From Symmetrospora coprosmae (Eukaryota > Basidiomycota > Cystobasidiomycetes > Symmetrosporaceae): 64,000 nt of DNA. The stretch spans positions 372,001 through 436,000 of the forward strand of contig VUYT01000003.1 of the NCBI GenBank assembly GCA_008802785.1. Direction: 5' to 3'. Below the pieces are notes generated by a model, which did not search any database, was not told the origin of the DNA, and saw only the letters and a list, made by a program, of their open reading frames with translations. Of the stretch, positions 1 through 9,782 are shown piece by piece (within the stretch, counting starts at the first letter, position 1; each line of letters begins with the position of its first letter). The position numbers were made by a program, and so were the translations under genes.

Positions 1-2
1 CT

Positions 3-840
3 GTCAACGCAGCAGCAGGGCGCAGACGGTCGTCTGCATCGACTTCAGCCTCTGTCACGAAACGTCCGTCCCCGCCGATTAACCAGGCACCCGCGTCAGG
101 TACCCAGTCCTCGGGGCAAGCAGGCGCTTTGGGCGGTGCGTCAGCCTCTGCCGTGAGTCGCGACATGGCCAGCGTACCGTCGACCATCCCGCCTATTCCG
201 CCAGAAGCGCCCGACTTCGCCCACGGCGGCTCCTCCGTGTCCGACGCTCCGCCCGCGCCCAGCCCGGCCGCCTCGCAGCCACCGCTGCCCAAGGTGGTGC
301 TGACAGAGGAGCAGAAGCGCGCAAACCATATTGCGTCCGAGCAGAAGCGGCGCACTGCGATCCGGAGCGCGTACGACGAGCTGTGCGGGGTCGTACCAAG
401 CCTGCGCGCCGCGGTGCAGGAGTACGAGGAGCGCCTGACGCGCGTGCACGGTGCGCAGGCCGCGGCGGCGGCTGCTAGCCGGAGAGGCAGCGCGGGCAGA
501 AGCGATGGGACGCAAGGGACGGGCGGCACTGAGATTGAGACCGTTGCGGGCGTCTTGACGGGCGGGATTGATGTGGGAGGAGAGAAGGTCGATGGGAGGG
601 CCGGACCGAAGAGCGAGGCCGTCGTGCTGGGCAAGAGTAAGTACAGTCTTGCGCTACCTCGACGCGGCTGCATGGATTCAGGCTGACGCCCGTACAGCGG
701 TCGAGTACCTCCGGGATCTCCTGGAGGAGCGAGAGGAGCTGCTCGCGCGCTACACAGAACTCGTTGGCCGCACTGCTTACGATGCTGGCAACGACCTGCA
801 GGCTGTCTGGAATGCGAAATGGAGTAAGAAGCTCACGTAG
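3..840 (+). CDS. bHLH transcription factor, INO4/MYC-like (5' partial)
   Basis: The reading frame is open to the left window edge, so the start lies outside. Exons are <3-636 and 698-840, joined over a 61-nt GTAAGT...CGTACAG intron with a CTGAC branch site; 258 residues are visible. The basic region plus helix 1 (around 309-405) contains NHIASEQKRR followed by YDELCGVVP, with the His-Glu-Arg triad of E-box-binding bHLH proteins. Helix 2 with a leucine-rich continuation (YLRDLLEEREELL) lies at the start of the last exon, so the intron falls in the loop. The loop is unusually long, about 80-90 Ala/Gly/Ser-rich residues. The spacing and the phrase YDELC resemble Ino4-type phospholipid regulators, but family assignment below bHLH is a guess. 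The N-terminal part is Ser/Pro/Ala-rich and probably disordered. Confidence 0.85.
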
Positions 841-1229
841 CATGTAAGAGGAGCACATGCATGCAATTCACGCGCCGCTTCAGTCTTTCAGGCGTGTTCG
901 ATTCACCCTCTCCTGTAGCTTTAGAGACTGGTAGTCTGAAGTGCCGCCATTGTGCAATACATCGCAATCTGCAAGATATATGAACAGCTGTTGCGCTATC
1001 GGACGTTTGGCTTGACTAGTAGACAGTGAGTATCTGATGATTGATGGCCTTGCGAGAGGGCGAGGGGTCTGCTGCACTACTTCAAGACTGCATACGAGAT
1101 TGAATGATCGGGGTATGCAAGTAATGGTTTACGGAGAAGCGGGGGACATAACAGGCACGGTATGGCGGGGGGCACCCGCATCATATTCATCCTGCAAGAG
1201 AGCCGGAACATGGCGCACATCAGACAAGG
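841..1229. other. Convergent intergenic region
   Basis: This stretch lies between the 3' ends of the bHLH gene and the minus-strand Ser/Pro-rich gene. I see no coding frame, RNA gene or repeat in it; it should hold the two terminators and 3' UTRs. Confidence 0.6.
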
Positions 1230-2915
1230 TCAACGAGTAACGAAGTCGGTTGAGGACTCACGTCTCTTTGGCGTGCTGCGGCCAGACTGGCTAGAAGGTT
1301 CCCAGGGCGGCAGTCCAGATAGCGGCGGCAGGTCCCCGTACCCACTCCAGGGCTGTGCAGCGGTCGCCCCTCGCGGCATATCGAGAGGCGTCGCTGGACC
1401 CAGTCCGCGTGTCGATGAGTAGCCGCTACCAGAGCGACCGGTGAGATCCTGCATCCCTCCAATGCTGCCGCGCCTGCGCTGCCCGCTCATTCCACTGGTG
1501 CTCGTGCTTGACCGGTTAAGAGGGGGAAGGTTGCCAAAAGGCGAGTCCATCGGACTGCCTGACTCGGGCAGAAGGATGTTGCGCTGCGAGGGAGAGATGC
1601 CAGAGAAAGGCGGCATGCCGAGGAAAGACTGGTCCTCTCCGCTCCAGTTCGCAGAGGACTTGCGAGAGGGGCCCTGCGGCTGGCGCGGACGACCTTTACC
1701 TCCCAGCTCGAAGAACGGCATCGATGGAAGTGGAGGCGGAGTAGCGGTGCTGCGGCTGCTACCACTGCCACTGCCACTGCCTCTCCGACTATCGACGAGG
1801 CCTGGGAGCTGCGGCAGGCCCCACTCTGCGCGCTGGCGATCGGTGATGGGAGGCAACCCCAGAGCGGCGAGGTCTGATTCCAGCTGGGCGAAGGGCAAGG
1901 ATGACCAAGTTGAGCTTGATTTCAATACAGCAAAAGCAGTCCGAGGCTGGTGAGCTTCACTCACGCTGATATTGCCGAATGACCCTGACAGAGAGTTGCG
2001 CCTTGATCTTCTCCCACCGGGTGGTTCGACAGCCTGCGGGAAAGGCGGTTGCTGTGTGGCTGTTGGGTTTCTGCCTGGCCCCTGCGTAGGCGATGTTGGC
2101 CTGCTTAGACTCGGTAGATTGCTGAAGTTGAAGCTGTTGCGCCGACCGCAGCGACCCCTGCGCGGCTGTAGGTCCTCGTCATCCGAGTCAAAGGCGTCTC
2201 CATCCAACATGCCAGGGTCTGTAGTACCACGTCGCTCGTCAAGAGGCCGTGCGGGTTTCGAACGATTCGAGAGAATGGGACCCACCCAGCTCGCTCTCGT
2301 TCTGCCATCGCTCGAGAGCTTCCTTCTTGACTTGCGCCCGCGTCTGGCGCGAGTTGAAGTCTACGAGAAGGACAAGGAAAGCCACAGAACTTGATGGGCT
2401 AAGCGAGTGTATCAGATGACGATGGATCTGGGAAACATGGAGAGCTTACTGCTGATGTCGCTGCTGAAGAGCCGGCTCTGCTCCAGGCTCGACAGGGGAG
2501 GGAGGCCTGGGATGTCGATAGGTTTCGGACCAGGCGATCCAGCGTAGCCGTGCCATTTCGATGTCGTGGCGAACGGATCTCCAGAAGACGGGTCAAAGCT
2601 GGAAGCCCGGCTTGTTCGAGGAAGCGGCGGCAAGGCAGGCAGCCCGCTGCTCGAGGACGGAAGACTAGGAAGTGGTGGAAGAGTGCTGTACCCGCCAATG
2701 GTGCCCCTGCGGTCCAGCCTGGGTACACCGGTGGGATGGTCGGGACTTGTGACATTTGCGATGAACGGCAAGGGCGGGAGAGGGAGAGAGTCTTTGCTGC
2801 CGTAGGTCCTGCGCGGTGCAGGAGGTCGCGGGTCGAAGAGCTCTGCGTCGGACGTGTTGTGGTAGCCGAGGTTGCCGAATCCAGGACCGCGGATGCGCTT
2901 CTTCTCCCCAGCCAT
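1230..2915 (-). CDS. Ser/Pro-rich protein with repeated LPPL motifs, unknown function
   Basis: Four exons on the minus strand: 2915-2450, 2360-2286, 2218-1965 and 1883-1230, giving 482 residues. The introns are 89, 67 and 81 nt; phases agree throughout. The last intron (1964-1884, GTGAGT...CGCCCAG, CTCAAC branch site) is a multiple of three without a stop, so it could be read through. The N-terminus is MAGEKKRIRGPGFGNLGY. Exon 2 encodes a charged stretch (QVKKEALERWQ); exon 3 starts with an acidic run (DSDDEDL). The rest is Ser/Pro/Gly-rich and contains about ten short LPPL, PPLP or LPxL motifs spread over both halves, plus many RRxS-type sites that would suit basophilic kinases. No folded domain was recognised. 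PPLP motifs bind some WW domains in known cases; that role here is inference. Confidence 0.7.
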
Positions 2916-3146
2916 GTTAGAGGATGATGCTTATCAAAAGCAAAGATGAGGCCCTCTCGAGATGACGACTTCTTCTCTTAACCGTACTACACGTTCACAC
3001 GTTCTGGCACGAGCCTGGTGTGCACTCGTCTCCGTAACGGTCTTCTCGTCTTCCCGTTTCGTGCCCTAGCAACAACTGCAAGGCAATACGTCACATAGGG
3101 CAAGTCAGCTAGGGCAGAAACGGTCATAGCGCGCCCGAGCAGCGTG

Positions 3147-3179
<33 letters not shown>

Positions 3180-4804
3180 AGCTCGCCTACCCACTGACCT
3201 CCTCCGGAGCCGGAGACCCGTTGCTGAGTGGGCCTCTCTGCGAACCTCCGCGAATCCGAAGGCCAGGGAGGCGCCTCGGCCCCGACGCGTCGACGCGCCG
3301 CTAGGCTGACGGAGACGCTTCTCCAGCTTCACGACGCGCACTGGACGTACAGACGCTGCTGGGTACTGTCGAGAAGCGAAGAAGACCATCCTCAGCCTCT
3401 GACGCTGGCGAAGTCGAGGGGGAGAATTCTGAGTGTTTGGGCGCAGCGGAACGGCCATGCCCCGCCGGTGGCTCTGGAAGCTCGAGTACCCCGCACTCAC
3501 GTCAGAGGCGTTGTCTCGGTGGTGCAGGGCACGAAAGGCGCGCGGCTGACGGGTGTCTCGGTGAAGAGACGTGGGTGGAGATGCGCAAGACGAGCGATGC
3601 AAGCGATGCGAATCGAGGGAAGCAAGGATGTCAAGTGGCAGAGGGTGTGAAGTGATGCGTGCAGAAGAGAGGGAAGCAAGCATAGACGGGGCGTTCAGAG
3701 CGTTGTCGGGCTGGCCATCCAGCGCCCTGGTGACCGGGAACCGGTGCCGGGCAGCTGGAATCTCCAAGACGTGCACAGAGCCGAGCCGCGTTGCACACAT
3801 GGCGTCAGTGAGTCCCAGGAGCTCGAGTAGGCATCCGGGTCAGACCCGCAGACCCTGGAGATAGTAGTGAGTTTAGTGCGCGTTCGACAGGACGTACGGA
3901 CGTCTGTCCTTGATCGTTCCCAGGTGGCATGCGATGGATTGGAGCGAGCGCGAGCTGGCCGACGTCAGCCACGTCTGGACCCGCATCCTGCTGGCCCAAC
4001 TCGCAGCACAGAGACCGCCAGACCCGCTCTGACACCGCAGAATCGTAAGGCAACTGCAGCGCGCTTGTCACGTCAAGCGATTTGACCATGTCCAAGTCTC
4101 CGCCTCGACGGATGTCGGCCGCGCTTGCGGACAGCTCGATAGAAGGCCGGTCGGTCGACAGCCGTTGAGCGTGAATGCCCTCTCCTCAGTTGTGCAAGTC
4201 TGGGCGGATCGCAAGCCTTATTCGACTGAAGTGGAGGCTATCAGACGCGTCAGACTGACCGGATGGGTGTTCCGTTCCCACGGGTTGCGTGCTGAGGATG
4301 CAGAGCGGGCGCAGCGGGTGGGTGGTCTCCCGCATCTCCCACGGCCAGTCACATCCGCGAAAGACCTCTGACTGCCGACAGATCACTCGCGTCCCGAACG
4401 CTGTTGCTGTACCGAACATTCGCATGCGCGATGGCCTCCAATGACGCTTTATCGTGCGAAATCGGTTGAATTAGGTGAGAAGCGAGGTGGAGACACAGAA
4501 AGATAGGCGAATGACCGCGACCCCGGATCTGCTGGCACGACTAAACTTGCGAGCCCTTGGCAGACAGCATGGCAACACTAGCGAATTGCTCGCTCCGGCA
4601 GCCGCTCTCCAGACCGTGCGCTTCCCGACTTCCGCGGTGGCGGCAGCGAGCAAGTTCGCCAAGTATCGCACCAGGACAGGACATGACGGCACATCGCTTA
4701 GAGGCTGTCAGGAAAGGCATATGCTCGTTTCCCTGCCTGTCGTGTCTCTATGACTGCAGCCTGTCTACAACGCGGCGTGACCTGGGCAGGAGCGATGGGT
4801 ACGT
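2916..4804. other. Long stretch without a convincing gene
   Basis: About 1.9 kb between two minus-strand genes. It should contain the promoter of the Ser/Pro-rich gene and the 3' end of the eEF1B-gamma gene. Open frames exist on both strands around 3105-3800, with Arg/Ala/His-rich, low-information translations and no recognisable domain. A spliced minus-strand reading using the donor near 3499 is possible but unsupported. I found no tRNA B-box pattern. It also holds a hexanucleotide repeat at 3148-3177. Confidence 0.45.
3148..3177 (+). repeat. (TGTGCC)5 minisatellite
   Basis: Five perfect copies of TGTGCC in tandem, ending at TGAGCT. On the minus strand it reads as repeated Gln-Ala in one frame. 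It lies in a region with no supported gene. Confidence 0.9.
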
Positions 4805-6655
4805 TTACTTGAAGACCTTGCCGTCGGCAACCTCGAGGCCATCGAACTTGTTGGTCCACGCCCAGCAGCCCTCAAGGTACTCGCGGTCCTCAGGCTTGCT
4901 GAAGTCGAGCTTGGTGTACTCGTACGACTCCCAGTCCGGCGCGACCTGGAAGACATCCTCCCAGCTCTGGCCTCGGCAGACGTAAGCGCCCTGGATTTTG
5001 GAGTTGTTGGCGGTTCCGTAGACGCAAGCACTCCCGAAAAGGTGCTTACGCGAACTTTAAAGCAATTCAGAAAGGTATAGAAGTATTTCCAGGTCAGCGG
5101 GGTTGACATCAGGGTGGAGGGGCGTGCTGGATCCGTCCCGGTGGCGGAGGGATGCAGGGCGACGGGTACGCCTGCCCAGGAGAATGCGCAGCGACAGGAG
5201 AAGCTACGAACTCACCCCTCAAGTCGGTTGTGGAAGCCTCCGATCAGGTTCGCAGACATGAATACCTGGGCTGTTGAGGCGAAGATTGCGGGTCAGTCGG
5301 GGCCCGACGGCAACAAAAGGCGACAGCACACTCACTCAGCTCCTCGTTGTACTTGTACTGAACCTTCCAGAGCGAGTACTCGTCCGGCTTGTAGTTCTCC
5401 TCGAACCACTTCATGGCGACCGGGGTGTCCTCGTTGGAGTACTTTCGCTTCCAATCCTCCAGGTTGAGCGTGGGTTTGCCAAGCAGGTCGCACGGGTGCT
5501 TTGCCTTTGGCTCCTGAGCAGCGGCAGACTCCTCCTCTTCCTCCTCCTGCTCGACCTCCTTCTTCTTGGGTGCCTTTGCCGCCTTGGGTGCAGCGGCGGC
5601 AGCAGGAGCGGCGGCGGGTGCCTTCTCCTTCTTGACGGGGACGTACTCCTTGGGCTTGTCAATGATGGTGGGCTCGCCTCCCTGAACCTTTACGACCTGG
5701 GGCTGGCGGAGTACGGTGTGGAAGTATCGGAGGACGTTGGGGTACTGGCTGAAGAAGGCCGGGTCGACAACGTGCTGGGCGCCTCGCTGGAGGACGGTCG
5801 CGACGATGATGTCGGCATAGGTGATGCGCTCGCCAACGAGGAACGTCTTGCTCTCGAGGACCTGGTTCAGGTGCGCGTAGAGGGCGGCGGTGGCGGCCTT
5901 GCCGTCCTCAACGGCCTTCTTGTTGAACGGGCCCTTGACGATCGGGGTGAACCACTCGCCGAGCGCGGGGAGCAGGGCGGCGTTGCCAAAGTTGGCCCAC
6001 TGGAGGACCTTGGTCTTCTCCTCGGTCGTCTGGCCGAAGAGGTTGCTCTTGTTGGCCTGCGAGGCGACTGCGACGGGGGAGCGGACAGGGGTCAGCTGGG
6101 AATCCTCGGGGTGCTGTAGACTGTGCGGAGAGCAACTCACGGTACTGTACAAGGCGTTAATGCAAGCGTCGACATGCGTATGAAGCGGTCAGTTGTGGGT
6201 ATCCGGGCCAGCCGTTCGAGGCGTGCCTCACTCACGAAGGCGATGGCAGGGGTCTCGGTGACGAGGAAGCCGTCGTGGTTGAGAGCGGGGACCTGCAAGA
6301 ATGGAAGACACAGTCAGGATGCGCTCTATCCAGCCTCGTAGTGGCCGTGTCTGGAAGACGTTCGCGTGCTCGGACGCTTGCCCGCCCGCAAGCGCAACCG
6401 GACCCACCTTTGACAGAGGGAACTTCTCCTTGAAGTCGGCGGGGAGGTTGTCCTTGTTGAAGATGTCGGTCTCGACGTACTCGAGGTTGATGCCCTCGTA
6501 CTCTGCGACAATCCTGACGGATGCCGTGCGCGGGTTGCCAGCTGGTGTGGGTGGGTTACGAGTATGCAGCCCTCGTCAGTTTGCCCTGCAGAGGCCGGTG
6601 TCGCCGCACCACCACGGGACGCAGACGCACTGAAACCGTAGAGCTTGAAGGACAT
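4805..6655 (-). CDS. TEF4: Translation elongation factor 1B gamma subunit
   Basis: Seven exons: 6655-6631, 6541-6408, 6292-6236, 6144-6141, 6067-5336, 5270-5216 and 5054-4805, giving 418 residues, the usual length. It scaffolds the eEF1B guanine-nucleotide exchange complex in the cytosol. The N-terminal part is a GST-like domain (NPRTASVRIVAEYEG, then FPLSKVPAL and TETPAIAF). A Lys/Ala/Glu-rich linker leads to the conserved C-terminal EF1G domain (from about LLGKPTLNLEDWKRKYSNED, through NLIGGFHNRLEG and YVCRGQSWEDVFQVAPDWES, to the end KVFK). Exon 4 is only four nucleotides, TACC; it is needed to restore the YLASQAN stretch that follows AIAF in the family. Both flanking introns (91 and 73 nt) have good donors, branch sites (TTAAC, CTGAC) and acceptors. 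Confidence 0.95.
6141..6144 (-). other. Four-nucleotide coding microexon of the eEF1B-gamma gene
   Basis: The sequence TACC sits between an acceptor (TTGTACAG) and a donor (GTGAGT) on the minus strand. Joining exon 3 directly to exon 5 breaks the frame or drops the family-conserved Tyr-Leu/Val-Ala-Ser; including TACC gives AIAF-YLAS-QAN in frame. No alternative donor in exon 3 supplies the needed bases. Confidence 0.75.
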
Positions 6656-7643
6656 GGTGATCTGCTCTGTGAAGGATATGTGCAAGTTTTAGACGTTGCG
6701 ATGCGGGTCTAAGTATCGAGAATGGGGTTGAAGGCGAGGTGGGCCTGTCCAAGCGGGTCCCTTACCCTCAAATTTTCGCCCCCCGGCGCAAGAGGCCTTG
6801 GGGGGACAGCGCTGGCAGTGGGTGGCAAGCACCCTCCGTCCAGACCCACACAGCGGCTGGCACAGTCTCAGCTAGTGGACACTGTAGAAGAAATTACGAC
6901 AAAGCTGCTATGCATCTACAGTCTGCTGCTCGTCGTCGCTCCTGACTGCAGTGTGCTTCCCACAGCCCGCTCTGGCACGTGCATCGTGCAGCTCAACCCA
7001 GACTTCCGGCTCTCCAGCCTTGCAACCGACAGCCTGCTGTGCGAGCTGGAGCTCTTCATACTGAATGATGCTACTGGCTGCTGCTTGCGACTCGCTGTGC
7101 CGCTGTAGACCGGCGTTCCGCAGCACTCGAGCCGGGCGAATCCAGCCCACTCTGGCTGACGACAACGAGCCCTCGAGTGCAGTCACAAGACCCGCATGCT
7201 GCAGGAGTAACGGTATGAGTAGTCTGTCGCTGTGAGATTGTCCCTCTTCTGACTGCTGGGTCTAGCAGAGATCCCCTTCCGCTCTCTCCGGCAGCCCGGC
7301 TCCCGGTCTTGCCTGCCCGTGGAGACGCGCACAGAGGAGACGCGTCGACGCCACTGCGAGAGATATGCGGTCCCTTCTTTTGCCATCGGGAGCTATGGGT
7401 CGTTTACGCTTTCGGCATTTCGTCTACTCTGCACTCTACTGAGGCCCGCTCATTCACACAGTTGACATGCTCGCAACAGGGCTCGCTGGCCGTCCCTGAC
7501 CATCCATTGACGGTGGTCGGATGAGTCCTGCAAGAGCAACAAGCAAAGAGCTCGCACTTTCAGCTGGCGCAACAACAACTAGGAACACCTCTCTCTCTCC
7601 TTGGTAGCGCACTGCCGGCCATTCATAGCAACCATACGCCGTC
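6656..7643. other. Bidirectional promoter region
   Basis: This 988-bp gap separates the divergent starts of eEF1B-gamma (-) and the SGNH-like gene (+). Reading frames here are short and none has a recognisable domain. The last 60 bases before 7644 are CT-rich, as expected for a 5' leader. Confidence 0.5.
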
Positions 7644-9506
7644 ATGGCCACTCCCACCTCGATGTCACAGCTGCCCGGCCGCTCTACTGTCCTGCCGGGC
7701 CAGTACTCCCTGCCTGCAGAAGACAGCTCCTTCCTCAGTGACTCGTCGCATGCAGACGAGGCCAGCGCCAGTCTGCTCTCACACGCCGCCCAGGCTAGCG
7801 GACACCGCAACCTCCAAGATTCGACACCACCCTCGCCGCGCGAGACCTACCGATGGGCGGAACTGGGCAACGCGCACCGTCTCGAGCGCAAGTCTAGGTC
7901 ACGACGGGCCTGGTTTCTTGGGACTTGCATGATCCTCGTGCTCGGTCTCATGGTTCTCGTGCGTTCGTCTGCAGCGCTACAGCCGTCGTCGTTGCTGACC
8001 GGCAGCGCTCTTGCTCGCAGCTCCAATATATCGATGACTTGCGCTCGCTCACGACCGCCATCAGCGCTTCCACAGTCACGCGGAAATGTCGCGATCCGTA
8101 TACTGTGCCCGGATGTGTGTCTGACAGTCCCGGCTTCACCGGACTCCGTGCTGACATGCTCACCTGCCCTACAGTCGTTTGGCGGTCGACAGACAGGAAG
8201 CGCATGCGTTGGATCCCGTTCTCACACGCCAATGCAGATACGCCGACACGCGGCACGCCTGGCAACCACTCTATCGACAACCCGCCTAGCTCCGTCTTCC
8301 TCGGCGCGCCGCCATCGCTGTCCCAGGCCTTCCTCGATGCTGCAGAGGGCGGATCAGACAGAGCAAGCGATCCCCACTTCGCCTTTCTGAGAGGAAGGAA
8401 GGTCGCCACGCTCGGCTGCAGCCTGGACCGGAATGCGCTCGAGTCGCTGTGCACCACGCTTGGGCAGGGGCTGGCGGAGCTGGAGATTGACCGGCATGGT
8501 CGATCGAGCTGTCATTTTAAGGTGCGTCCGGCTGCCTGCATTTATGCAGCCCGGAGCAGAGCGCTGACGTGGATGGCATATGCAGGACCTCGACTTCACA
8601 GCAGAAGTCTGGTTCCACGCTGGGACGCGCGAGTGGGAAGACTTTGACGGCCGGAACTACACTTTCGAGAGCCTCATGAGCGAGGACTACATCCCACGCT
8701 CGCGCGCCTCGGGACGAAAGCCTGATCTCTTGCTCCTTGGTACGTCGTCCGTCCCACTCCAACCCGCAATAGTCGACACGGCTGATTTGGGGGCTTTTGG
8801 ACGTACCAGCCTCGGGCGCCTGGGACTGGGATTGGTTGCAGACCATTTCATTCCCGACAGAGGATGTCCAGCCCCTCCCGATCGACGAGGAATCGGGCGT
8901 CACGGACCGCGACACGCCCATCATGCCATGGGAGGCGTACGCATTCTATCGCACGCGCCTGGTCGACCTTGTCCACTTCCTGCGCGCCCAGTTCCCCGGG
9001 ACCCCGCTCATGTTCCGCACCGAGACGTACATGTCCAAGGGGACCAATGCGCAGATCTACAATATGCGCCAGAGCGCAGAGTACATCATGAACCAGCTGG
9101 ACGTGCCTCTCTTCACTTGTGAGCGGCCCTAGCTCCCAGATCGCGATGCTCTTTCATCTGTACTGACGCGGTTGGCACGCTGCACATCGGCGCATACAGG
9201 GGCAGAGAAGCTAACTGGGGAGAAAGACATGAGTGGGTCGCGTCGCTTACCCGACGGTCAGGCATGGTTTGCTGATGCCAGCGCAACTGTTCATCTCTTG
9301 ACTACCGTATGAGCAGCGGACATGACCCACTTTTCCACTGGTTGTGAGTCTATTCCAGCATGCCCATGCACTAGGTGCGACACGTCTGGCTGACGTCTTC
9401 TTCTGTCACGCTCGCAGCTGCGCCTGACTGGCTGTATGCCGACCAGCTCCTTTACTACCTTCGCCACTTTGTCGAGGAGAGGACATTCTGTGAGGAAGAG
9501 GAGTAG
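7644..9506 (+). CDS. SGNH/PC-esterase-like type II membrane protein
   Basis: Eight exons: 7644-7958, 8021-8114, 8175-8521, 8586-8739, 8810-9118, 9200-9232, 9317-9343 and 9418-9506, giving 455 residues. The first exon ends in one transmembrane helix (AWFLGTCMILVLGLMVL) after about 85 residues, so a lumenal catalytic domain is expected. Block I is RGRKVATLGCSLDRNALESL, resembling the GDSxxRN serine block of the fungal and plant PC-esterase (PMR5/Cas1p) group. LLLASGAWDWDW resembles the central block, and FTWAEKLTGE plus DMTHFSTGSAPDWLYADQLL resembles the C-terminal DxxH block. Exons 6 and 7 are just 33 and 27 nt but carry these conserved residues. The intron at 8115-8174 is 60 nt and stop-free, so it is called from its branch site and acceptor rather than frame. 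The family acylates or deacylates sugars; the substrate here is unknown. Confidence 0.75.
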
Positions 9507-9782
9507 TCGCGTATTCATCCGAGGGATGTCTGTAGTAAGAAGGGCAGTGCAGTGGACGTTGCTGTACAGATAGTCTGCAGTGTTGTAGTGCTGTAGCAGA
9601 ATGGCTGCAAGACTCGACATCTACTTATGTGCGGCTTGCGGCGAGCTGGATAGTCTAGACAGGCGAATTCAATGGCGGGAGAGACGTGTTCGATACAAGG
9701 AGATTCCGAGTGAATGAGAGTACAACGACAGAGACAGCAGACCAAGGGTATATGTTTCGATGTCTGACCGCACTGACCGAAA

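Noticed and set aside
891-915. TTCGATT motif resembling a tRNA T-loop
   Set aside because: The flanking five bases cannot pair as a T stem and no A box or acceptor stem is present.
3105-3800. A 231-residue minus-strand frame ending in repeated Gln-Ala
   Set aside because: Arg/His/Ala-rich without domain; includes a minisatellite; the opposite strand is equally open. Not enough to call a gene.
5274-6119. A 281-residue plus-strand frame across the eEF1B-gamma gene
   Set aside because: Antisense shadow of a conserved, well-spliced gene; no independent support.
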